A stretch of 64,000 nt of DNA. It comes from Cinnamomum chago. Lineage: Eukaryota > Streptophyta > Magnoliopsida > Laurales > Lauraceae. Location of the stretch: the NCBI GenBank assembly GCA_038049695.1, contig CP142452.1, positions 52,038,501-52,102,500 of the forward strand. The letters run 5' to 3'. Within the stretch, counting starts at the first letter, position 1. Every line of letters starts with the position of its first letter. The notes below the pieces were generated by a model. It ran no database searches. It was given only the letters and a program-made list of their open reading frames with translations, and was not told the origin of the DNA. The position numbers and the translations under genes are program-made. Below are positions 11,661-27,990 of this stretch, one piece after another.

Positions 11661-13410
11661 TGAAAGTCCTTGGGATCCTAACCCTAGAGGGGGGGGTGAA
11701 TGGGGTGTGCTACAAGTATGACCAATTTAGACCAATTTAACTTCTTTAAAACAAACTAGTCAAATGTGATGATTTAGTCAAACAATATGCGGAAGCTAAA
11801 CAAAAACAATCACCACATAGCAATCACCACAACACAATATTTATAGTGGTTCGGCCAACGTGCCTACATCCACTACCGGCTTGTGCATCCAACACCCCAC
11901 CGAATTTCCACTATGTATGCTTTTTACTAGGCTAAGCAATAACCCTTACAATGTTGTTTTTCTAGGCTAAACAACAACCTCTCAATGTGCTTTTATAGGC
12001 TTAGCAATAACCTTTACAAGATGCTTTTCAAGGCTAAGCAATAACCTTTACACAATGCTTTTCTTAGGCTAAGCAATAACCTTACGAGATAAAGATTTCT
12101 CTAAGAAAGTGTCTTCTCAAAAGATCACTCTAAGGGATTACAATTTAAGCTCAAATTAATTTGCCTCTAAATAGGCGGATATGAAAATGAAAACTAACTC
12201 ACACAAACACTCAAAGAAATGCAAAGATGTATGCTTATGAAGTGTGTATGTGAAAACTTCAATCAAGTTTAAAAGTAAGCTCAATCAATTTATGCTTAAT
12301 GCAATTTGAAAGTTTAAGGCACAAAAAGATATGATTGAAGTTCTATGCAAATCACTTGAACAATTACACACTTGTGAATGATATGAAAATCTAAAGATCA
12401 CAAGTTGTATGAAAGTGTTTAAGCCTAATCAAGTGATGCATGTGCAACGTTGTTTAAAAACTAATTTGACTAAAGATTAAATGAATGAAAACAACAAGAG
12501 AAGTTTCAACCAAGTGAAATAATCATGCAATAAAAGAAATCAAAGATTTACGCTAAGCATGATTAAGAAGGTGTAAAACAAAACTTAGGTTGAAATCAAA
12601 GTGATGAATCCAATCTTGAATATCAAAGATGAAGGGAAGAATGGATTCAACACATCATTGTTATCATGCTTGAAATCATTTTCCAAAGTTTCAAATAAAG
12701 CACATAACAAATGATTAATTAAAAGTAAAACTTACTTGGAGATTTAACTTAGTTGATCCAAGCTTAAGCTTCACTTAATGACCCCTTTGGTCTCTCTTAG
12801 TTCATCCCCTTTGTCTTGTCTCAAAGCTCCTCAAGGAAGGCTTAAAAATCTCCAACTTTGGACAAAGGAAAGAACTCATTTTTATAGCCAAAAATGCCCA
12901 ACGGCTAGTCCTCGGTCGACCTAGACACAGGTCTCGGTCAACCCAGAACACACAACGGTAAAAAAAGTGACCGTTTGAAAAACTGCTTTTAGCGGCGGAC
13001 ACAGAAACCGCCGGTAAAAGTGGTTTTTCCGCCACTAAAGGTCCTGTTTTCCCAAAAATGTATTTTTTAAAGTAATTTTGGTTGGGAATTTTTTGGGCCA
13101 ATAAATCAAGCTTGAAAACATGTTTTAAATCATTCTAAGGGTTTTTAAAACATGAACCACACAAAGCCTAAAAAGATTTGAAAACTTTAGAAACAAAGGC
13201 TAGCTTGATTTCTTAAAATTCTTTTCTAAAAACCAATGCATCCAAGATTGAAAACAAAACATGCATAAATCAAAACTTTTACAACTCTTAAAAACCATGC
13301 ATGTATAAAACAAGATTTCAAGATTTCTTTAAATCAAAGCAAGTGAGTAAATCAAATGATGCTTAAATGATTATGCATCCATCAAATTGCAATCTACAAA
13401 ATTCCTAACA
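11661..13410 (-). mobile_element. Solo LTR of SIRE-like Ty1/copia family
   Basis: Plus-strand ends are TGAAAGTCC...CCTAACA. The TSD ATCCT is at 11656-11660 and 13411-13415. It aligns along its length with the LTRs of the complete element at 53355-61913, including the G-run (11689-11696), the TTTATAGTGGTTCGGCC block and the GGTCGACC-rich segment (about 12905-13030). Direction follows the complete element, whose genes read on the minus strand. At 1750 bp it is a little longer than the 1.62-kb LTRs of the intact copy. No internal region remains. Confidence 0.9.
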
Positions 13411-14864
13411 ATCCTTTCCTCCTCTAGATGGGGTTTTTGTACATGACATTTGTCATTCCTTTTTTATCTTTTTTATTCGGCCCCTTGTCTTGGGATCAGT
13501 GCCCCTCTTTTATAGGCTTCTTCGCACATACCGTCCCCCCCTTTTCATCCATCTTGTTTTCCTCCCTCTACCTTTGTCCATAGATGAAGGTAGAGCTCTT
13601 GGGGTAAGGACGTTTTAAGTCCCCTTTTTTTTCTTCCACCTTGCCTCCGCTCCTCTGCCTTTGTTGATAAATGGAGGCAAGGCTCCCAAGGTCGGGCTAC
13701 ATCGTCCCTCTGCTACTCTTCCAGCCTTCCTCCCCTTGCCTTTGGCAATTTGGCGGAAGCGGGACCCGCTTGGCGAGGGATGCCTTTTTTAATTCTCTTC
13801 CCTCGCTATGGGCATTCCTTCTTTATTTTCAACTATTATAGCCGATCCGAGTGTGGGCCCTATGGCAGTTTCAGCCCTTGTTTGGGCGTGCCTACATATT
13901 GCCTCCCCTCAAGCAGTCACGAAAGGCGTTATTCTTCCGGTGAGGAACTCCGTGACTGGTTGAGGTTTCGCGCGTTGTCATACAGTCGTTCCTACGATGT
14001 CCTCTACTGCCCCAGCTTCTGGCAGGGTCCCTCTGTCTTCCTGAGCCATAGTTCCCGATATTGGGCGGAATCTCCCGAGGCCGAGCACTCCTTCCTCTAG
14101 TGCCTCTACCTAGATGGCGTGAGGCTAATATTTTCCTTACAATGGACCTATGGTGGAAAACCATGATGATTTCTAAATATAAATGCCCTGCTCCCATTTA
14201 ATATTTTAGAATTGGGAATTTCCTTATAGGTATATGGGCCCACAAATATAGACATCAAATCATCTCATGATATGACCAATGATTGGTTCCAAGTCAAGTT
14301 ATTTTAAGGAAAGTCCAGTTTCTAATACTAGTGTTGCCAATGTATCCATCTCATCGGTCCACCAACACTAATTAGAACTCTTTCCAAAAATTAATTTGAT
14401 TTGACCAATTTTGGGAATTGCTATGTTTGGATCAGATTTGGAAACTTTCTAAAACAAGCATTCATCCATAAATAGAAAGTGCTAAAATTAGAAATTAGTC
14501 ATCTCCTCCATATGACCCAAATGGAGTAGACTTCTTGAACTTCTAGACTTTCTAAAACTTTGGAAATCCTCAAACTCTTTGGGCATATCCAAAATGCTTT
14601 TGATAATCTTCAAACTCATTGATTAGGAGTCGAACACCACTTTCCTTTTTCGTCTCGGACATCGCCAGAATTTACAAATTTAGAAAAATTACATAAATTC
14701 CTATGCCCTGATAATGAGACTTACATGTTAATCTAAACATGAAAATAAAAGGGCTATAGGGAAATTCACCATGCCTTGCCCTTTCACGGAAACCAAGAAA
14801 ACCATGATACCCTTTACACTTAGCCTCAAATAAACCAACAACCATAAAAGGAAAGTAAAAGACT
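13411..14864. other. No gene recognised
   Basis: Pyrimidine-rich sequence (CCTTTGTCCATAGATGAAGG and a similar CCTTTGTTGATAAATGGAGG about 100 bp later) passes into AT-rich DNA. The open frames at 13750-14100 (+) and 13892-14197 (-) overlap each other and resemble nothing I know. It is probably old transposon-derived or spacer DNA. Confidence 0.4.
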
Positions 14865-15190
14865 CACTACAAGAATTTGCATTTTTGCAGGTGTTTTTTG
14901 CCGGCGAAATAATTAAACGCAGGGAAATGTGTAACTTTTGCCGGTGAAAAAGCTTATTTCGGCAGGAAAAGTTATACTTTTACAGGCGAAATTAAAGGTT
15001 CAACTTTGCTCGGCAAACTTATTTTTTTCGCCGGCAAAGGTTATGTTTTACCGACAAAATATTTGTTTCGCCAGCAAAAGCTATATTTTTTGCCGGCGAA
15101 ATACCTATATCGCCGGCAAATGTTAATTTGCCAAGTTTTTGACCATTTATTTAAAATTTGCCAAAAAATTATATTTTCATTAGTTAACTG
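14865..15190. mobile_element. CACTA (CMC/EnSpm) transposon left end
   Basis: CACTACAAGAA, the usual CACTA terminal motif, is at 14865-14875, preceded by a possible 3-bp target duplication ACT. About 300 bp of subterminal repeats follow: TTTGCCGGCGAAA and variants in both directions at roughly 20-40 bp spacing, as expected for transposase-binding sites. The matching right end (TTCTTGTAGTG) is not seen before the nested retroelements; it may lie beyond base 64000 or be lost. No transposase domain is visible, so this copy is non-autonomous or incomplete. Confidence 0.7.
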
Positions 15191-18870
<3,680 letters not shown>

Positions 18871-19111
18871 GTTAGTTTGGCAATAAACCCTGATTCCTTT
18901 TATGTTTTTCTCTCTTGTAGAAATCTTGCCAGATGTTTGAAGAGTTTCTTCTCTTTTTGCAAAGGAACTGATAGGAGAGAAAGCTTTGTCGTCTCAGGTC
19001 AGATGTCTTTCTTAGGGTTTCCATTCCTTGTAATTTTTTCTATGTTTGTTTGCTTGAATTTGCCTTTGATTGGGAGTTTTTAGTTTTCTTATCGTACTTG
19101 TAGGAGATGCA
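18871..19111. other. Intron-like remainder of the LACS fragment
   Basis: A donor-like GTTAGTTTGG opens T-rich sequence. A short piece near 18964 (AACTGATAGGAGAGAAAGC) may be a diverged exon but I cannot place it. A retroelement begins at 19112. Confidence 0.4.
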
Positions 19112-19497
19112 TGAAAGTCCGTCATACCCTGGGGGGGGGGGGGTTGAATATGGTGAGTTACAAATTAGTGACCAATTTTGACCAATTTTAACTTCTTTAA
19201 AAGAAACTAGTCACAAGTGGTGATTAAGTAAATAAATGCGGAAGCTTACAAAAACAATCACCGCAAAGCATGCACCATCACACAAGGATTTATAGTGGTT
19301 TGGCCTGAAAGCCTACATCCACTACTGGCTTGTGACCCAACACCCCACCGGATTTCCATTATTTGTGCTTTTCAATAGGCTAAGCAATAACCTTTACAAT
19401 ATGCTTTTCAAGGCTAAGCAATAACTTCTACATTATGCTTTTCTTAGGCTAAGCAATAACCTCTACAACCAAAAGGTTGACTATCTCTCTAAGTAGT
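19112..19497 (-). mobile_element. SIRE-like LTR, left part only
   Basis: The first 386 bp of a SIRE-like LTR as read on the plus strand: TGAAAGTCC start, a run of 13 G (19131-19143), TTTATAGTGGTTTGGCC and repeated GCTTTTC...AGGCTAAGCAATAACC. It stops where a second copy of the same family starts. The simplest reading is that the second copy inserted here (5-bp target GTAGT, 19493-19497), leaving the rest to the right of all nested DNA, beyond the window. Confidence 0.75.
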
Positions 19498-22287
19498 TGA
19501 AAGTCCTGGATCGGAACCCTAGAGGGGGGGGGGGGGGTGAATAGGGTGAGCTATAATATGTGACCAATTATGACAAATTTTAACTTCTTAAAATAAACTA
19601 GTCACAAGTGATGATTTATCAAACAAGATGCGGAAGCTAATAAAAACAATCACCACAAGCATTCACCACCACACAATGATTTATAGTGGTTCGGCCTCAA
19701 TGCCTACATCCATTACCGGCTTGTGATCCAATCACCCCACCGGATTTCCACTATTTATGCTTTTCAATTGGCTAAACAATAACCTTTACACTATGCTTTT
19801 CTTAGGCTAAGCAATAACCTTTACAAGAAAAAGATTTCTCTTAAAGAAGTGTCTACACAAACACTCAAAGAGATACAATTTAAGCTCAATATATTTGCCT
19901 CTAAATAGGTGGTTATAAAAGTGAAAAACTAACTCACACAAACACTAAATGAATGCAAAGATGTATGCTCATGATGGGTGTGTGTGATAACTTCAATCAA
20001 GTTTAAAAAGTAAGCTCAATCAATATATGCTCAAAGCAATTAAAAGTTTAAGACACATAAAAGATTTTGATTGAAGTGAAATGCAAATCACATGTATGGA
20101 TACAAACTTGTTAATGATATGAAAATCAAAGGCTCACAAGTTGTATGAAATTAATTAGCTCTAAACATGTGATGCATGTGCAATGTTGTTTTCAAAACCA
20201 AATTAATTTAACTAGAGTTCAAATGAATGAAAAAAAAACAAATAAAGACTCAACCAAGAAAATGAATCATGCTATAAAAGAAAACAAAGATTTTCGCTAA
20301 GCGTGATTAATGAAGATTTTAAAACAACTTGGTTTGAAATCAAGGGTGAAGAATCCAATCCAACTTAGATCAAAGATTAAATGAAGAATGGATTCAACAC
20401 ATCATAGTTATCATGCTAAAAATCATTTACCAATAATTTAAACAAAGCATATAACATATGATTAATAAAAAGTAAAGCTTACTTAGAGATTTAACTTCAT
20501 TGATCCAAGCTTTAGCTTCACTAATGACCCCTTGGTCTCTCTTAGTTCATCCCCTTTTCTCTGTCTCAAAACACCTCAAGAGTGGCTCTTGGTTCATCTC
20601 TTTTTCAACAACTTTTCCAAAGGAATGAACTTGTATTTATACTCAAAAATTGAGTTCCTACGTCTCCCCGGTCGACCTGGCCTTTCCCCGGTCGACCTGG
20701 CCTTTAACGGTCATAAATCTGACCGTTTGAAAAGGGAGCCAACGGCTCTTTCCCGGTCGACCCGCAGTGGGCTCGGTCGACCGGCCACACTGCAGGTTGA
20801 CCCAGGCCTGGGACCAAAATTCCCTAAAAGTGCATATTTCAAAGTGATTTCTTGTGGGAACTTTTGGGCCACTGAATCAAGCTTGGAATCATGTTTTAAA
20901 TCAAACTAATAGGTTTAAAAACATGAAACATAAAAAGCCTAAAATGATTTGAAAGATTTAAAACTCATAGGCTTGCTTGATTCATAAAACTTATTTTTAA
21001 AATAAATTGCATCCAGGTTTAAAATCAAAACATGCATAGATCAATATTTCTACAAGTCTAAAAACCAATGCATGTGTAAATCAAGATTTCAAGATTTTCT
21101 AAATCAATGGATGTGTGAAAATTCAAATGATGCTAGAATGATAATGCATCCATCAAATTGCAATACACAAAATCCCTAACAATCTCCCCTTTGCAATTTG
21201 ATGGCAACTTACTCAACATTGAATTAACACACTAAGTCTTCAACTCCCCGTAAGCTGGACAAGTCTTGAAATCTCTTGGATGCTTTTTCTCTTAGCTTGG
21301 GCTCTTGGACTTTTTCTTCATTCTTCATTCTTCTTGATGCTTGGAGATTAATCATTCTTCAAGCTTTCTTTTCATCTTTCTCTCTTTAGCCAAGCATCTT
21401 CTTTAGCTCCCAAGCTTTCTTTCTTCTTTCAGCTCTCCCCCTTTGACCATGCCTCTCTCCCTTTGGTAAGATATTCATTCTCTCCCCCTGTAGAAGATCA
21501 TACAATATCTCCGCTTAGGAAGCGTGGACATTTTCTTCCCTTGTAGAGAACTTGAATGCTCTCTCCCCCTTTGACATTAAATTGCAAAGGTACATACACA
21601 CATGAAATAAGGAAAATACCATTTAGTAGCACCTGTTAACAAAAGAAATCGAAATGAAAAAAATAACAGGTTATCATGTATGGAAATAATCTCTAAGGGT
21701 TCAAAGCCAATGCAAGGGTCAATTTGATCAAAACTAATACTTCCTATGAAGGTTTACACTCCCCCTCAATCCATTCTCTTCTTTTGTCAAACTATTGACA
21801 AAAATATAACTATTTAGTGCAAGAAGAAGATGGTTTTACCAATTGAGGGTCAACTTCAAGGAAAGGATTAGACACGTTTAACTATAGAGCTCAATATGAT
21901 CAAATTACCAAATGAGAGCAAGGTTAAGGCGATCATGGATACCAATTGGAAAAACAAAGAATACCAATTGAGATTCAATGATAAGACTATAAAATCAATC
22001 ACTCTAAAATGGAGTTATAAAGAATATAACTATTAAGATAAATCCAAATTAGAGCTATCCATGATGAAATGAGGTTTACTAAACATAGCATCAATCAATT
22101 TAACTATGAAAATCATATGCTATGAAAGTTTTGAAATCATTTCATTAAAAAAAAAATATGACTATCATGTGCAAGATGAGTGAAATGAAATTCAAACATG
22201 AAGCCAACCTCAACTAATAACCAACTAAGATTATGAATACATAAACATGATAATCATGAGATTTACCTAAATGAGTAAGAGAGGTGG
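19498..22287 (-). mobile_element. SIRE-like element, 3' LTR plus 3' internal part
   Basis: The LTR is 19498-21181 (TGAAAGTCC...CCCTAACA). It is followed at once by minus-strand polypurine tract sequence (21182-21196) and an internal stretch with several further polypurine tracts (about 21433, 21480, 21560, 21758), a feature known for Sireviruses. The segment up to about 21670 matches the untranslated 3' part of the complete element at 54975-55370, including the GTAGCACCTG block. The AT-rich rest to 22287 shows no pol that I recognise. The element is interrupted at 22288 by a family A LTR; the remainder should lie right of base 64000. Confidence 0.75.
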
Positions 22288-23123
22288 TGTCGCGACCCCG
22301 GACCAGGGATCCGAAGGACTAATCCGGGACCGGGACATTAAAGATGGTGATGAGAACCACACATCTGTTTAATAATAACATACGTTTATTTAATTTCCCA
22401 CAGGTGTCCGCGGTGAGGTTATCACAACCATAAATGAACATTTCGATTAAGTGCGGAAGCGTGTAGCAAATCAAATAGTCAAACCATCCTTGGTCATCAA
22501 GACAATAACACAAGTCTAAAATACTGTATCAGAATGAGCAATGATCATTAGCATATTACCCAAAGTAAATTAAAGTTTATACAAATATCATTTAATTACA
22601 TTTCCCAAAAATAGAGGCCAACAAAGGCCAATATAACAAAGTACCAATTCAAAGAATGGTTAAAAAGTTTCCCAAAATATGAAGTCTCTTATAGCAACCA
22701 AACGTCTAAATGACGTCATCAACACGCCACTCAACTAACTGCTGCGGTTCTACGACCACCTCCTCAAGCTCCTCCTTGGGATAACTGACAACGGGACCTG
22801 AGTACCAAAGAGTAGATCAAACTCGACGGTTTGACAAATGGAGGAAAATACAATGACAATACGATAAATACATGAATTTACCTTCAAAACTTGTAAACCT
22901 GTTTGAATAACAATTTCTATGAACGAGATAAAACATTTATTCAATTACAAGGATGCAATGTAAAATATGTAAGGTGACCAAGGAAACGGGAAACAAGCAA
23001 GATGGCGACCACACGAAGCTAAGTCCTCTATCACTAAAGCGATAGAGCAATAACTAGGCACTGATCTCAGTCACTCGAGGTGAGGAGAAACAGTGGATCT
23101 CATATAAATACATATACATATAC
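22288..23123 (-). mobile_element. Family A LTR (copy A4), left part only
   Basis: Plus-strand start TGTCGCGACCCCGGACC and strong similarity to 47031-47850 identify the 3' part of a family A LTR on the minus strand. The expected target duplication is GGTGG (22283-22287). It carries the acceptor-like block and the acidic frame near 22700-22805 (minus), ending VEWRVDDVI. It is cut at 23123 by the large copia element, so its other part should begin just beyond that element's 3' LTR. Confidence 0.8.
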
Positions 23124-23538
23124 TGTTGGGATTGGTGTATGTTAGACCCCGACCCAGACCTAGTCGATTAGTGTGCGATTAGTATGTGTTTAGTTCTAAG
23201 TGGGTTTAGTCGTGGTTGGGTTAGAAGTGATTAGTTAGTTTGGACATAGCTTTGGGAATTTGAGAACGTCTAGTATTAGTCAGACACACTCAGGAAGGCC
23301 TGAGTGCACGTGTAAGCTTGGGAAGATCGTATTGATTTTCGGGTGAGTGTGATTTTGATTTCATGTGAATGATCTCGTTATGTGTTACAACTTTCTTTTT
23401 AAGCCCATTCGTGTTTGAAGCCCAAAAACCCATGTTTTGGCCCAAAGAGGGTAAAATTGTCTTTCTTGCATAAATCTGGACACAATTTTCGAGATCTCAA
23501 AACCATGTCAAAAATATACTTTTTGGAAACTAGATATT

Positions 23539-23570
23539 TCGACGATCATTTTATCCTTCTTCGTCGAAGT
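23539..23570 (+). repeat. U3 inverted repeat, family A5
   Basis: TTCGACGA and TCGTCGAA flank a short loop of about 15 bases. The same structure is present in A1-A3 and in both family B LTRs. Confidence 0.65.
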
Positions 23571-24329
23571 CATCCAAGGCCCACAAGACCATGTTTTAGT
23601 CACTTCAAGTTCAAGCCAAATGGGGCCCATGAGTCATCACTTAATCCCCTTTCCCCTCCCTTTTCATTCATTTCCCAATCTCTGCAACTTTTGAGTCTAG
23701 GGCAAGAGAGAAAACCTCTTTTCTCCTTCATCTTCCTCACTTGGTTTGATCTAGCTAGAGAGCTCCAAAGGGAATTCTAAGACTACCATTTTCTTCATCT
23801 CCTTGCAAGCTTTCCATTGATACAAGTTTCTCGAGTTTTCAAGTTGGGCAAGAGCTCCATTTCTCTCCCTCCCTCTTGTGTGGCCATTTCTAGGTAAGGG
23901 TTTCCACTCATACTTTCCATTGAGTCATTTTAGTTCCTTAAGATCATGTTTTTCATGTTTTCAAACCCTATTTGGAAAATGGGTTTCTTGTTTCCATTTT
24001 TTTGAGTAAGTTTTGTGTGTTTTCTTGGTTTGGCTTGTAGTGTGGGATTAGCTTGTGTGAAGAGCTTGAAGTGGAGTGTTTAGCATTTGGGCAAGGCAAG
24101 TAATCTCTATAGGATCATTGTGCATGTTATTTTAAGCTACATTATTGTTTTGGAAACTTTGCATATGGATATGTTTACAAGCTTTATGATTGTGTTTTCA
24201 TGAGTTTTGGATGTGTGCTTTGTCCCTTGGAGAGTATGTAGACTCAGGGAATATAAGTGGAATGAGAATGAATGGAAGGGAAGAAGAGAAATGTGAAAAA
24301 TCTGTGCTGAAACGCATTCCCGTGCACTG

Positions 24330-24650
24330 GCGGTCAGCACAGCGGTCAGCTCGCGGCTAGCCGCCTGTGTCCACTTCGGCTAACCGCATGCTGACCGAAC
24401 TCGGCGGTTACCTTTCCAGAAGCTAGCATTTTCACCTGGGACCAGCGGTCAGCTCCGCGGTCAGCTCACGGCTAACCGCCAGTCCTACTCGCGGTTAACC
24501 GCAAGCCAACCGCGCAATGCGGTTCCATTTCCCGAGAGCTAAGTTCAAAATTGGTATTTCAGCGGTCAGCCTGGCGGTCACCTTGCGGCTAGCCGCCGGA
24601 CCCCAGTTCGGCTAGCCGCCACCTGACCGCGAGGTGACCGAAATTCACTG
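24330..24650 (+). repeat. Palindromic short-repeat array in A5
   Basis: Units resembling GCGGTCAGCTCGCGGCTAGC and CGGCTAGCCGCC recur about ten times with unrelated spacers. They are GC-rich and partly self-complementary. The array starts about 1.19 kb into the LTR. Confidence 0.75.
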
Positions 24651-26373
24651 TTTGTGTATTTTGACGAGTTTAGCAAGAATAAAAAACTAGAACATGTTAA
24701 GTGACCTTTAGCTTGATATTGTACACTCGAGACCCGAGATGTCCTTGAACTTCTGGGGCACCAATTCTATTTTTAACTCCGCATCTGGGCTTCGATTGTA
24801 CAACAACCATCCAAAGGTCCTTGTATGTGCTTGATAGACTTTGTGTTTGAACCTTGATTTTTGGGTATGATGAATACCATTGTGAACTCATTTTGAAGTG
24901 TTAGTACAACCGTGTTTTGAAGTTTTGTTAAGAAAAAGGGGATCACTTCCTAAGCGTGTTTTGCATAAATATTATGCCTCGTGCTAGTCGTGCTCGTCGT
25001 GTTGTGATAAGTGATTTCCCCCTTTTTTTTATCTCGACGTGTTTGATCGTGCTTCGCGTGTTTTGTGCATTCATGAACTAAGTAAACACCACTGAGCTTA
25101 GACTGCCCTTTCGGTTTGATCCACTGTCTGGGGGTCTTTAAACATGTGGACTGTCTGCAGACTGGTCGTGTATTTATTACACATCGTGCGTGTCCGGTTC
25201 CGCGGCCGGAATTCCCGTCTTTGTGGGAAATCGTGTCGTGCTTATATTATGTATATCGTGCTTGTCGTGCGTGCTTGCTCTTTTCATTATATAAATGATA
25301 GAGAAAGGATGGGCTCTTTGTGGATTGTAACTTTTCATGATATATTTAGTACTCATGCTAGTTTGTTTTGATACCTCAGCTATTGTGACAGTTCAAATCA
25401 AGTATTCGATTTCAAGTGCTTTTCCAAAGTATTATTGTCATGTTCATGCCTATATTGATTACCTGCCAAACCGTCGTGTTTGACCCTTGCTTGTTGGTGC
25501 CCAGGTGCAGGTGACGTTGCCTTTGAGGAGGAGCGTCAGGAGGAGGCTTGTGAGCCAACTCCCGTGAGAGAGTGGCAGCCCGACGATGTCATCTAGATGT
25601 CGGTCTGGTTCCTGAGTTTCGTCACATTTTGTCTTAGGGTCCTTTTCGTTTATGTTGGAGTTGTGTATTGGCCTCTGTTGGCCTCTCTTGGGAATTGTAA
25701 CAAAACTTAATTTACTTTCTTGTTAGACTTGTAACTTGAATAATGTTGGGAATGCCTTGTTAACTTATTCCTTTGATACTTTGTCTTGTATATTATTGTG
25801 ATAGCACCTAAATATTTTACTGGTGCTTATCTAGTTGTGTTTTGCTACACGCTTCCGCAAATCGTGTACGTGTGAGCCAGATTCCGCGTGTCTTTGGGAA
25901 TCCTCACCGCGGGAACCTGTGGGAAAATAATGAACCATTGAGCATAAACATCATCACCAACGTCGCGGGCCCGGGAATCCGTTCCGGGGTCGCGACAGTG
26001 TATGCCCTAAAGCCCACTGACTGCACTCACATCTCTGTTACTGGATATTTATTGGTTATTTAATAGAATGACATTTTTCTCTTATTACTTGTGTATATGT
26101 ATGGTTGTGTAAGGCCCATTGTTTTCTAGTAAATGACTTGGGTGTGTAGTGGCTACACACAGAAAGGTCTGAGTCATGGACACTTGAAACAATAAACTTG
26201 TTCATAATTGAGAGATGGAGTTGGGCACTTCATCTTGGTATAAGTTATAGTGAGAAACTCTCCTGTGTTCAGGGTGACTTACCTTAGTCACGGGAGGTCT
26301 TTCCCGGATATATCTCACTAGTGCATGTGTGAGGTCCCACCCTTGGTGGGCCCTCTAAATACTACTTTATAGA

Positions 26374-26513
26374 CTAATTTATGCTAATCTATGTTAATTA
26401 TTGGTTAATTATTGCTAATTACTACTAATCTCTACTAATCTTTGCTAATCTTCGCTAATTATTGCTAATTATGGCTAATCATTGTTAATTACTGATTTAT
26501 TTGGGCTAATTAG
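26374..26513 (+). promoter_or_regulatory. 10-bp-phased CTAATY array in U3
   Basis: Eight to twelve consecutive decamers of the form NNNCTAATT/C (for example ATTGCTAATT, ACTACTAATC) repeat exactly every 10 bp. The same array is in the 3' LTR (32964-33093), one decamer shorter. TAATT/TAATC is the core recognised by many plant homeodomain proteins, and 10-bp phasing would place sites on one face of the helix. Binding is inference. Confidence 0.7.
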
Positions 26514-26700
26514 GGGCTAATTAGATTGACTAGTTAGATCTCCTAAGATTTTTGGTTAGACTAGGTTAGTTGGGTGTATGAGTTAATCCTAGGCTATTAG
26601 TGTAGGTGGGTCCTTAGTTAAGTTTAATTAAGTTAATTAAGTGGTTTAGTGCTAATTGTGCATCTCTAGAAGCTTCCTACCAAAGGACCAAACTAGCCCC

Positions 26701-26774
26701 AACCCTAACCCTAACCACATAAAAACCCTAGGGCTAATCTTGTCCTTAATCTCTTCCCTAGACCTATATAATGG
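26701..26774 (+). promoter_or_regulatory. Chromovirus LTR promoter: telo-boxes and TATA
   Basis: AACCCTAACCCTAACC (26701-26716) and AAAAACCCTAG (26722) precede a TATA box, CTATATAATGG (26764-26774). Another AAAACCCTAAG follows at 26797. The 3' LTR repeats this, with TATA at 33344-33354. Transcription should start near 26795. Confidence 0.65.
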
Positions 26775-27595
26775 CTCTAATCCCCATTCCAAACCCAAAA
26801 CCCTAAGCCAGCCCCTTTCCCAAGAAAACCTCCAGCAACTGTTTTCCCATTTCCTCTTCTCCTCTCCCTCATTCCTCTCCTACGTATGAGCTGAGAAATT
26901 GCAACAGTCACTGTTGCTGGGATTTCCCTCTTGAGACTACTACAGCTGCTCCTTCATTCTCTCTTCTCCCTTTCCCATTTCATTTCCTCCAAGCCACTGC
27001 TATATCATCTTCTCATTTCCCTCATTTCTTCCCTCATTCTGAGCTACTGCTGTTTGTGCTGGGAGCATTGTTCCTTGGAGCAACAGCGGCTACTTCACAT
27101 TCTTCTCCCTCATTTCTTCACCTGGGAGCTTTTGTAGCTGATTCTGCTGCTGCTGGGATTTGCATCAAGGAGTTGCAGTTACTGTTACAACTGCTGCATC
27201 ATCATCTTCTTCTTCTTCTCTGGTTCAGCTGGGACTCTCTTCTCTCTTTTATTGCTCAAATCATTTCTCTTGATTTCTAAAGGCTAGTGCACCTACTGTT
27301 AACTTAGAATGTATGTGTTTTCCTTTGATTTATGTGTTTCATTTCATGTTTGTAATTAATTGAGTCTTAGAAATTACCTGGAGCCTCTGTTGTTTGTTTG
27401 GATGGATTTGGGCATTGATGGATGGGGTTTCACCCCCCCCCCCCCATTTGGAAGATCAATGGGCCACAAGGTTGTCAATTAATGGGCATTAGAGTTGTTT
27501 GATGTTTGGAGATGATTTGGTGAAGTTTGGGACTGATTGGAAGTGATTTGGTGGAAAAACGGGTTGAAATGGAGAAAACCTGAAAACTGGTCTCA

Positions 27596-27990
27596 GTGCA
27601 TGGCCGAGACCAGTGTATGGCCGAGATCAGTGTATGGCCGAGCTCAGTGCATGCTGAGACCAGTGCAGGACCGAGCTCAGTACATGGCCGAGACCAGTGC
27701 AGTACATGGCCGAAACCAGTGCAGTGCAGTATATGGCCGAGACCAGTACAGTGCAGTGCATGGCCGAGACCAGTGCAGGACCGAGCTCAGTACATGGCCG
27801 AAACCAGTGCAGTGCAGTGCATGGCCGAAACCAGTGCAGTGCAGTGCAGTGCATGGCCGAGACCAGTGCAGTGCAGTGCATGGCCGAGACCAGTGCAGTA
27901 CATGGCCGAAACCAGTGCAGTGCAGTGCATGGCCGAGACCAGTGCAGTGCAGTGCATGGCCGAGACCAGTGCAGGACCGAGCTCAGTGAC
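27596..27990 (+). repeat. Minisatellite in the 5' chromovirus LTR
   Basis: About 18 units built on CATGGCCGAGACCAGTGCAG, extended by zero to three extra GTGCA steps, plus an occasional CAGGACCGAGCTCAGTA spacer. Frames stay open in several phases on both strands, which is a by-product of the repeat. It lies about 1.27-1.66 kb into the LTR. Confidence 0.9.

Larger units (their letters stand above)
23140..25997 (+). mobile_element. Solo LTR, family A (copy A5, diverged)
   Basis: Starts TGTTAGACCCCGACCC and ends GGGGTCGCGACA, 2858 bp. The TSD GTGTA is at 23135-23139 and 25998-26002, inside the copia LTR. It resembles A1-A4 at both ends and in overall layout but is clearly more distant. Donor-like GCAAG|GCAAGT is at 24095|24096 and acceptor-like TGCCCAG|G at 25504|25505. 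The frame after the acceptor is acidic and ends REWQPDDVI before 25597. No internal region is present. Confidence 0.88.

Noticed and set aside
13750-14197. Frames of 116 (+) and 101 (-) codons
   Set aside because: They overlap in opposite directions and resemble nothing known.
26701-26716. Telomere-like repeat as a sign of a chromosome end or internal telomere
   Set aside because: Only about two and a half units, present in both LTRs of an element, so it is part of a promoter.
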